From NCBI GenBank assembly GCA_030549495.1, contig JAUIRK010000893.1:434001-498000 (forward strand): DNA of 64,000 nucleotides, given 5' to 3'. This DNA comes from Nectonema munidae. Its lineage: Eukaryota; Nematomorpha; Nectonematoida; Nectonematidae. The position numbers were made by a program, and so were the translations under genes. The notes under the pieces are model-generated. The model did no database searches. It was given only the letters and a program-made list of their open reading frames with translations, and was not told the DNA's origin. Position 1 is the stretch's first letter; the number at the start of each line of letters is the position of its first letter. Shown piece by piece: positions 56,621 to 64,000 of this stretch.

Positions 56621-58615
56621 AATATGTGGCGTGGGGAAATAATATAAAGTGCAGTTAAGTTATTTTAAAAAAAATAAATAAATAAATAATAATAATTTTA
56701 TAATTAAAATGATAATAAAAAAGGCTTGCGACAGAGAAAGTAGACTTTAGGAGAGAGAACAATGAGGGAAAAGTGAGGATTTGTAATCGTGTATGGATAT
56801 GAGATCTTTGAAAGAAAGAGTTGTTTCATTAAATATTTTCTACTAAAAATATGATTTTTAAATTTCACAAGGTATATAGTATTCAGAAAAGACCATATAT
56901 GCTTCGTATTCTTTGTTTGTTATATATATGTTATATATGTAAATTTAATTTTTATGATTCACACAACACTGTATATACTGTATTATATATAATACAGAAA
57001 AGTTCATTCAGTCGTTTCTTTTTTTGTCTCTTAAAGTTTTACTACATTAAATAGCAAAATTATATGATTTTTTTAGCTAAAATAAATTTTATTATTAGGT
57101 TGGCTAGATATTTAACTTCGAATGATGCTTTTTTTTTTAGCTAAAATAAATTTTAATGACTTCAGTTAGCTGGATATTTGATTTCGGAAGAATTACACCT
57201 CTTTCTCTCCCAAAAGAGGTGTAATTCGGCATTCTCTATGAAAATACTCCTTACCTTTTAACTATATTCTATTCTGCGTTTTTCAATTTATATTTTATAG
57301 CAAGGTTTTTTAATTCCAAAATCCAAAATGTCAACCAATTTTTTTTACAAACAATTCGTTCGAAATTATCGTGATTATTAAGTATGCTTATTTCATAAAT
57401 ATGTTATTTTCTAGTAACATTTTATAGTATATCAAATTTTAATTTTCTTTTCATATGAGTAGCATTATTCATAATTGGCACTTAAAACAACCTACAAACA
57501 AAAAACTATGTGTAATCATAGCATGTAATGTGTTCAATATTTATTTAAATAGAATATCAATTTTTTCTTATACTGCCAATACTTAAGGTATATAGCTAAA
57601 CTTTTAGAAGAAGTAAGTTAGAGGCCTAGCACCCTTTTAATTTCCTTTTGTATCCACATCTAATTCTGATGAATCAGAGCTTTTGTCTTATGAAAACTAG
57701 GAATCAGGTTTATAAGAGAAATGTCATTTTAAAATATTATTCCATATCAATTCTTTAGGTACTAGCAAAAATTTCTAACAAATCTACTACACATTTAATT
57801 TTTTAACTTTAAGAATTCTCTATCTCTATTAATTAGAAATTTGTTTCAGTATGCACTTTTCTAAACAAAGTTACATTTTTTTATTTTTTTTTACATAAAA
57901 ATGAAATAATCTATTAAAACTTATACTGTCTGTCCCGGTTAAAATTATTTAGGCGAAAGCATGACTGCTCGCTCTTGCATCTAATTCGCGCTCTAGAAGT
58001 GCGCCTCTGCTTATTGACAATATAACTCTTAAGTTACTCATTTTGCTCCTTGTTTTATGCTATTTTTATATGAATTTAGAAAAGTCTTAACATACTTCCT
58101 AAAGCATCTTTTTTTAAAAAGACATTTTTTTGTTAAAACTTTATTCGATATAAGTATTAAGCCTATAAATTATATTTCTGGGAAGTTTACCATTTTCAAA
58201 CTATTTGGACACAAATAATAGAAACGGAACAGAGCTTATACTTAATACTAACTTAAATAACTTGTATTATATTCTGTAAAAACTTTCGTTATGATATAGT
58301 TCCCCCATATCACTTAGGGAATGGAATAGCAATTTAATATAAATTTAAGATTTACAGCAAATTTATTTCTAAACATTTTAGACATTTAATTTCTATTTTA
58401 AAGTACCAACTTTAAATTGACGACCTCATACTTGTCAATTCATAGACCCAAGTCTTAAATGTATTTTCAAACCATCTACTTTTACTAACTAAATATATGT
58501 GTGGGTAGTAATAATATGAAGATAATATAAGATGTTTTTTAGCATTTCTATATTAGCAATCTTGTTTGGCAGCATTTCGTTGCTAAAAATTTTTTATATT
58601 TATAAATTTTAAAAT
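56621..58615. other. A/T-rich, no gene seen
   Basis: TAAA/TAA simple repeats at 56670-56695. GT-skewed sequence to about 56820 may be LINE 5' UTR. A short foldback (AGAATTACACCTCTTTCTC / AAAGAGGTGTAATTC, 57188-57227) is followed by nothing recognisable. Confidence 0.45.
57188..57227. repeat. Short perfect hairpin
   Basis: GAATTACACCTCTTT and AAAGAGGTGTAATTC are 15-bp exact inverted repeats, about 9 bp apart. Possible structured RNA or regulatory site; no gene nearby. Confidence 0.6.
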
Positions 58616-58619
58616 TTAA

Positions 58620-58920
58620 TAATAAGCCGCAAAGTGTCTCAGAGTAAGCAATCCACCTACCCAATTCATTTGATGAGCCAGATCTTTGACAATTGATGAG
58701 AAAAGAGGTTGAGGAAAATTTTTAACTCGTGTCTTTATTTGTATAAATCGATTTTTGTATGTGACCTTTGGTTCAAACACAATTTAAAATACACAATATT
58801 TATGCCATTTTAAATAGTCCTTGCTCGAGAATCTGCTTCCTGCCTAGCTGTTGCTGAATAAATGGGAGGTGTGGTTTCATCATCACTCTCCTGAGTTGTG
58901 TCATAAAAATACTATTACAT
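58620..58920 (-). repeat. Dispersed repeat, copy 2 (partner at 12860)
   Basis: Reverse-complement match to 12860-13260: GAGAGTGATGATGAAACCAC, CAATTGTCAAAGATCTGGC, CATCAAATGAATTGGG. One frame gives VKDLAHQMNWVGGLLTLRH. Source unknown. Confidence 0.6.
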
Positions 58921-59110
58921 GCTTGGTCTGTCTTATTAGGGAATTATACATGCAGACATGAGAGCTTTGACGCTATCACAAGAATTATTTTGATAAGCTA
59001 GAAGGTATTGATGTAATTACAATTAGAAGCAAGGTAATTCCTCTGCAGTTATGGTAGGATTGGAAGCTGAGAGTGCAAGTGTAATGTCTCGTAATAAAAT
59101 AATAGCCGTG
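58921..59110 (-). other. Sequence paralogous to 59925-60100
   Basis: TTAGGGAATTATACATGCAG .. GAGAGCTTTG resembles TTAGCGAATTATAAAGGCAG .. AGAGCATTTG at 59938. The peptides on the minus strand are ALMSACIIP and ALTPAFIIR. These look like duplicated exons or repeat copies of one source. Confidence 0.4.
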
Positions 59111-59937
59111 TGTTAATTTGACAAAAATTCCTTTATACTGAAGTCTGAAAATTGTAAAAAAAATCTTTGAGCCAGGGTTGGAAAGTCAGAGGGAAAATTT
59201 CCGGCTTTGACTCCTAATCAAAAATCTGATTCCAAATATCTAAAAACCTAATAAATTTATGCCAACCCTGCACTCTCGACTTCAACTAGAGAGGTGCTAC
59301 ACCATATTCTTACAAAAATTGAACCATTTTTTTCATTATTTAAAATACTTGAAAAAAGCGAGTCGAACTTCTAAACTTTATTAGATACCGGTTCCAACTC
59401 CCATCCGTTAAAAATCTCCTGACTCTTCAATCCTGTATTAACTATAAAATAAATAAATAAACCCATTAAAAGCTTATATATGATACACAAACAGTTTGAA
59501 GGCAATATGCCATTTATATTTTTATTGCAAAAAAGCTGCCTATAGATATTGATTATTGTTCACAAATATCAAACTGAGAGTTCATCTTTTTAAGTCTAGA
59601 CTAAAGTTACGCTCGCTAGCATCACTTGTTGCCATAATACATAAATACTACACGCAACAACTGAATATGCTTTAGAAATAAATATATGAGAAATAAAATA
59701 CAAGTAATCATGATACAATATAAATTTATAATTTTCCTATATACAACACGCCTATGTCGCTAATATACATGAATATAGGAATTCCTATAAGCGTTTTCCT
59801 AAATACATGATAGAGACATATGCTAAAGACTTAGAGTCGTATATAACCCAATGTCTTTTTTAGGTACAAAATAAGTTGGCTTTTTTGTGTTAAATGCGGG
59901 TGTCATAAAAATACATTTACATTATTGTTCTTTCGGA

Positions 59938-60140
59938 TTAGCGAATTATAAAGGCAGGCGTAAGAGCATTTGCTTTGATGAAGACAGTCTTCATGTTGGG
60001 ATCTGAATGGGAATAACAGGGGAGAAAAACATTGGGTAAAGTGGATATGCGGATAGCGTCGTTGTAGAATAAACCAATGTATCTACTTAATAACTGTAAG
60101 TATTTGCCATTATACAAAATATCTTTAATAATTTCTAAAA
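59938..60140 (-). CDS. Possible coding exon, unrecognised
   Basis: A minus-strand frame reads SRYIGLFYNDAIRISTLPN then VFLPCYSHSDPNMKTVFIK and ANALTPAFIIR. Composition is typical of real protein and it has a degraded relative at 58.9 kb. No start, donor or acceptor could be fixed and the family is not recognised. It may be the last exon of a gene or a repeat remnant. Confidence 0.3.
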
Positions 60141-60474
60141 AAATATATACACTAAGATATGTAGGTCTTTTTAATGATAAATACAAAAAGCTTTATTCAC
60201 CATTAAAGTTGTTTTCCTAATCTTCAATATTGTATTCCTTTTCTGTCTTTTTGTTTATTTTATAAGAAATTCTTTTAACCTTTCCTTTATAAAGTCTTAT
60301 TTTTAACCAATGTTTACCAAAAATATAAAATATTTAATTGGAACTTATGAGACATTCTTTTTATTAATGTAATCTTTTAGAAGATTGTATTAAAATACGA
60401 TGTAATTTTAATATTTATAAGCAGTTGAGATGTTTTCAGTTTTTGATCTTATTATTTTTAAACTTTTAATAGGA

Positions 60475-61503
60475 ATGGAGTACAAATCGTATGAGTATTG
60501 CAAAGAATTGTTTGAAAAAGTGCAAAGAGAATTCTCAGATTTTAGAGATCCTTTTAAAAAGTACCAAGAAAAATTGAACGAAGTTAGCCTGAGCGAGGAA
60601 AACGCTTTAAAAAAACTTAAACATTTTAACCATTTGATAAAGACGATAGATGACCGCCTAAAAGCATGGAACGACGCTGATTCTCAAAGTCTCAAAAATG
60701 AATTAGCTAATTTTAGGGAAGTTTCTCTCAAAGAAATCGAGGATATTTTGCCACGAAAGAATGGAATATATTTAGACATCATTTTAGGCAAAATTAATGT
60801 GTCTTTAAAGTCCAAAAAAGAGAAATACGTTTATAAATATGATTATGAAAAGTTCAAACTGTACCTCTCTGTAATCATCTTATTCATGACTGTCGTGATC
60901 CTTTTCCTGCCATATCGCTTCTTGGACGCCATCTTCTCCTTCTCCTTGGTTTGGTATTATTGCACGCTCACCATCCGTGAAAGCATTTTAAGAGTGAATA
61001 GTTCACATATTAAAGGCTGGTGGATTTCCCATCACTACCTATCCGCCATTACCTCATGCATCTTCATAACGTGGCCAGATGGCGTCATTTATCGCTTATT
61101 TCGTTCTTCATTTCTCTACTTCACTCTTTACGTTGCTTTTATACAAGTTGTGCAGTATTACTACCAACAAGGCTGTCTTTACAGACAAATGGCGCTGGGA
61201 GTTCGCGACAAAATGGACATTACAGTTAATGGCTTTCAATCATGGATGTGGAAGAGATTGTCTTTCGTAATTCCCTTCCTTTTTCTAGCGTATCTATTCG
61301 AATTCTATATTTCTTATTTGCTCTACACCCTAAGCTATCACACTTCTTGTGTGGAATGGCAAGTTTCCGTGTTGAGCTGTCTCTTTCTCTTTCTAGCATT
61401 GGGCAATATCACAACAGTACTCCTTGTTATCTACAAAAAAGTTATGGAACAGTACAAACCCAAACCATTCTTTGCTAAACAACTTTTATCAAAATACAAC
61501 TAA
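60475..61503 (+). CDS. TMEM120: TMEM120-family membrane protein, complete, single exon
   Basis: 342 residues from ATG 60475. An in-frame ATG 45 nt upstream (60430) would add a hydrophobic MFSVFDLIIFKLLIG; I prefer 60475. It aligns with the family start, and a good splice acceptor (TTTTAATAG) lies 2 nt before it. Residues about 1-110 form a charged coiled coil (QREFSDFRDPFKKYQEKLNE). About six membrane segments follow. Diagnostic motifs are SHIKGWWISHHYLSAI, TWPDGVIYRLFR, QYYYQQGCLYRQMALGVRD and FQSWMWKRLSFVIPFLF, nearly identical to vertebrate TMEM120A/B. Family knowledge: nuclear envelope/ER proteins affecting adipocyte differentiation, with an ELOVL-like fold and bound CoA; a proposed mechanosensory role is disputed. 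No lesion is seen. Confidence 0.95.
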   Translation: MEYKSYEYCKELFEKVQREFSDFRDPFKKYQEKLNEVSLSEENALKKLKHFNHLIKTIDDRLKAWNDADSQSLKNELANFREVSLKEIEDILPRKNGIYLDIILGKINVSLKSKKEKYVYKYDYEKFKLYLSVIILFMTVVILFLPYRFLDAIFSFSLVWYYCTLTIRESILRVNSSHIKGWWISHHYLSAITSCIFITWPDGVIYRLFRSSFLYFTLYVAFIQVVQYYYQQGCLYRQMALGVRDKMDITVNGFQSWMWKRLSFVIPFLFLAYLFEFYISYLLYTLSYHTSCVEWQVSVLSCLFLFLALGNITTVLLVIYKKVMEQYKPKPFFAKQLLSKYN

Positions 61504-62267
61504 TTCATGGTCATTTTATCTTGTTATATGCGCACCCCTTCAGAGCCAAAATGTTGAATATAGTAAATTTGTAATGTCAGATAATTTTTCTGTCAACCTT
61601 CTTATAATTCCTTTTAAATGCTTTTAACTATAAACCACGGCAGGTGGTCAGTCATTCTTGAAAGCGTACGGTCTTGATCCAAGGGATCCTGATTTGGATT
61701 ACCGAACGTAACCATCCTTATAATCTAGCCAGTTATTGAGAGAATATTCTTCTCTTAGATGTGATATCGACAACTAATAAAAAATATGCATCCTAATATT
61801 AGGATAAATTAGATGCTCACACTTGGTTCGTATCTATGATTAATTTATAGAAAGTCCACGCTTTTATTGGTCTGATTCTATCATTAGTTATTTTCTTGCA
61901 CAAGATAGAGCCTAATACAGTATTGTCCCTGAAAAGAACAAAAGTAACAGCCTAACTTTTCTGAGTTGAAAATCGTTAATATTTTTGAAAAATTGAATAT
62001 TTAAAATCGATATATGAAGATTATATTTTCAAGTGATAAACTAATTGTAATCATTCAAAATTATATTTGACATAAGTTTTGCTGTAAATTCAAAAAACTG
62101 GTTGTTACAGCGTTTGTCATTCTAATAAATAAAAAATGTAATGCATTTTGCCCAGAATTGTTGAGAATCTTTGAATTTTTAAAAATGGATTCTAGGACGT
62201 TTGGCATTCTAAATAACATGTACTTTTGAAGATTCATTTAAGAGGAAAATCGTGAGTATATTTAAAT
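61504..62267 (+). other. 3' flank of TMEM120
   Basis: Contains a weak tRNA-like SINE head at 61637-61712 and an AATAAA near 62124. No other gene is seen. Confidence 0.45.
61637..61712 (+). mobile_element. tRNA-like SINE head, degenerate
   Basis: GGCAGGTGGTCAGTCA (A-box-like) and CCTGATTTGGATTACC (decayed B box) are spaced like the heads at 6472 and 29045. Low confidence. Confidence 0.3.
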
Positions 62268-62273
62268 TTGTTT

Positions 62274-62311
<38 letters not shown>

Positions 62312-63120
62312 CCACCCCACAAAAACCCCCCCCGGGCCCGCAAAATCCCCGTCGCCGTGGGTGTTTTACACCCTGGGCTTTTATAATACGGCAAAAGGGT
62401 CAAAATCAAATATCTTCTTCTACTCTTTTTTTTATTCCGCGGGTGAAAGTCCTATACAAGTGCTCCTGTCTATTTGGATTCGTTTGCAAAATTATTTTTT
62501 CTCAAGAAATTTTTGAAATTTTCATTATGGGGTGTTTATTAAACTTTGCGTGCTATGGTTATCGGGGTCCAAGACACTTTATGGGGGGGGATGGGGTAAT
62601 TTTCGTTTGGAAAAGAAATGAAATTTGTTTTTGAAGAAATAATTTAAAAAATAAAATGCCTCTATAAAACAACGGCTTCGGCTTTATCTTCTCCTAAGGT
62701 TTTTTGTCGGGGCCTGTTTTCCTGGTTAAATTCAATTGAAAGTTCTTTGTAATCGTTTAGGAATACCAATTGTGGGGGGGAATAAATTGAGGTTCTCCCC
62801 TCGTTTGGTCGGCCCCTTCCCCATTTTCAATGTTCCCTTTGAAAAGGAAAAGTGTTCCTTGTGCCTTTTTCTGTTCCTCTTCTAGGGGTTTCAATGTCGG
62901 GATTTTCTTTTCGGGCCAAAGGCTTTTCACAGCGGGAAAGAAGGAAAATCGTATTCTTTCCTTTCCTTTCGTTTCTTCCCACTGTGTTTTTATAAACTTC
63001 GGAAGTGAAAAATTGTTCGGTGGAAGTCGAATTCGCTTTTTAAATCTGAGATTTGTTCAGGTTGGCCAAGGACATATTCTTCTTGGTTATCTTCTTCTAT
63101 AAATATTTCTACTTTTGTTT
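62268..63120. other. Poly-C tract and homopolymer-inflated sequence
   Basis: A C run of more than 30 (about 62276-62309) is followed by CCCC-rich blocks and GGGGGG runs (62583, 62774). Composition is unlike neighbours, with many frames of proline-rich or low-complexity peptide. It looks like low-quality read sequence or a poorly assembled homopolymer region. No gene is claimed. Confidence 0.5.
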
Positions 63121-64000
63121 TTCAGAAGAGATAATTCTGCTGGATTGTTTAAAATAAAATGAAGAGTATAATGTAAAATAAATTATTAAAATAATAGAAT
63201 AGAGTCTGGCGTGCAAAAAAACTTCATTATTTCAAATATAATAATTCTTTCGTGTCATAATTATAAATTGTCTCTAATTTGTTATTTAAAATTTGTTGAA
63301 GTTGGCAAAAGTGGTAATGTGTTAAATTTCTTTAGATCGTTGTATGTTCGAATTAGGTTGCTTTGGTATTCGATATGGATGAGGTTGTATATCTTGACAA
63401 TATTCACTAGAGAAATCATTGGGTTAACTTCTTTCATTGAATTTTATTTTGTTCACTGCTAATTTTGGAGATTTTTTCTGTACAAATAATGGGAATGTTC
63501 AGATTTGGGTGAGGAAATTACACGTTCTCCCAACGTTGTATAAAGCATTACATTTCTTTTTGGTATTCTGAGATCGCACGAATAGAATTATTTTGTTTTT
63601 TGATGTTTATAATATTCGCAATTATTGAATATTGAGTTTTTTTCTTGGAAGTTGTTCCAAACTTAAAAAATATTCAAATCATTTGTATATTTTAAATGTT
63701 AATAAGGTAAAAATTTTATTTTGCAAAAAATAGAGGGGTAAAGTTAAAAGTAAAAGAGTTGAAGGTATTCTCAAGAAGAAAAACTAAAAGGAAGTATTAG
63801 TGAGTAGAATGGGAAAATATTCAAAAATTATCTATACAAAACTGTAAAATGTATTATATACTTCAAGTTGTACACTTTTCACTTCCTGTTTAGCTGTTAA
63901 GTATCTCATATATAATTAGAAGATTATAAAAATATAAAAAGTATCATACTAGGTAAAATTTCCAGATAATATAATGTCTAATACTTATATCTGGCTATTT
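63121..64000. other. A/T-rich, no gene seen
   Basis: An 83-codon plus-strand frame (63211-63462) has no family resemblance. Nothing else is recognised. Confidence 0.45.

Noticed and set aside
60430-60474. Upstream in-frame ATG of TMEM120
   Set aside because: The added residues are absent from the family and a splice acceptor lies between the two ATGs, so the second start is favoured.
62268-62634. Proline-rich protein frames
   Set aside because: They derive from the poly-C tract and suspect sequence.
1-64000. LTR retrotransposon, retrovirus or Polinton remnants
   Set aside because: No protease, integrase, capsid, envelope or paired LTR signal was recognised. The reverse transcriptase present belongs to a LINE.

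Overview
The window is AT-rich animal DNA (roughly 70% A+T by eye). Introns are short and GT-AG (44 to 60 nt where short), there are tRNA-derived SINEs, and DNA transposons of many families are present. Nothing is bacterial: there are no operons and no Shine-Dalgarno-led genes. The host is most likely an invertebrate. An arthropod such as a copepod would fit, but that is inference only; no species-diagnostic gene was seen.

Host genes are few. (1) 1545-2271 (+): a complete two-exon lipoyl(octanoyl) transferase gene (LIPT2). (2) 5763-14878 (-): the 3' part of a multi-Tudor-domain gene. I rebuilt it as nine exons whose reading phases all close, giving 486 residues and a stop; the 5' exons were not found. 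(3) 38149-39009 (-): an intronless seven-helix membrane protein of unknown ligand. (4) 60475-61503 (+): a complete TMEM120-type membrane protein. (5) 47950-49200 (-): a decayed gene resembling an uncharacterised animal family often named SAMD3-like.

Most of the rest is mobile or tandemly repeated DNA. 11.9-13.3 kb: a long-TIR MITE and a dispersed repeat inside a Tudor-gene intron. 15.6-19.0 kb: a piggyBac relic and a spliced FLYWCH/MULE relic. 19.6-22.1 kb: a full-length piggyBac element with TIRs, TTAA-type flanks and three near-palindromic internal boxes. 23.2-24.3 kb and 42.9-44.9 kb: two inverted copies of a TTAA-flanked element filled with about 150-bp tandem repeats. 24.4-25.1 kb: a GGTACC minisatellite. 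30.4-36.6 kb: two hAT relics and another piggyBac relic, with a pogo/Tigger MITE nested in the second hAT. 37.7-38.0 kb: a hAT MITE. 40.5-41.3 kb and 49.5-50.2 kb: pogo-class elements. 51.6-56.6 kb: a nearly full-length but broken LINE with ORF1, AP endonuclease, RT and RNase H.

The best evidence for mobility is the set of filled and empty sites within the window itself. A SINE inserted in one copy of the 150-bp-repeat element but not the other defines the SINE as about 145 bp. A Tigger element has a paralogous empty site 3 kb away. No intact undescribed system such as a defence, biosynthetic or RNA-guided locus could be supported. The most unusual things are the structured piggyBac-type elements, the nucleosome-length tandem arrays, and the evolving GGTACC minisatellite. 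No LTR element, retrovirus or Polinton was recognised.
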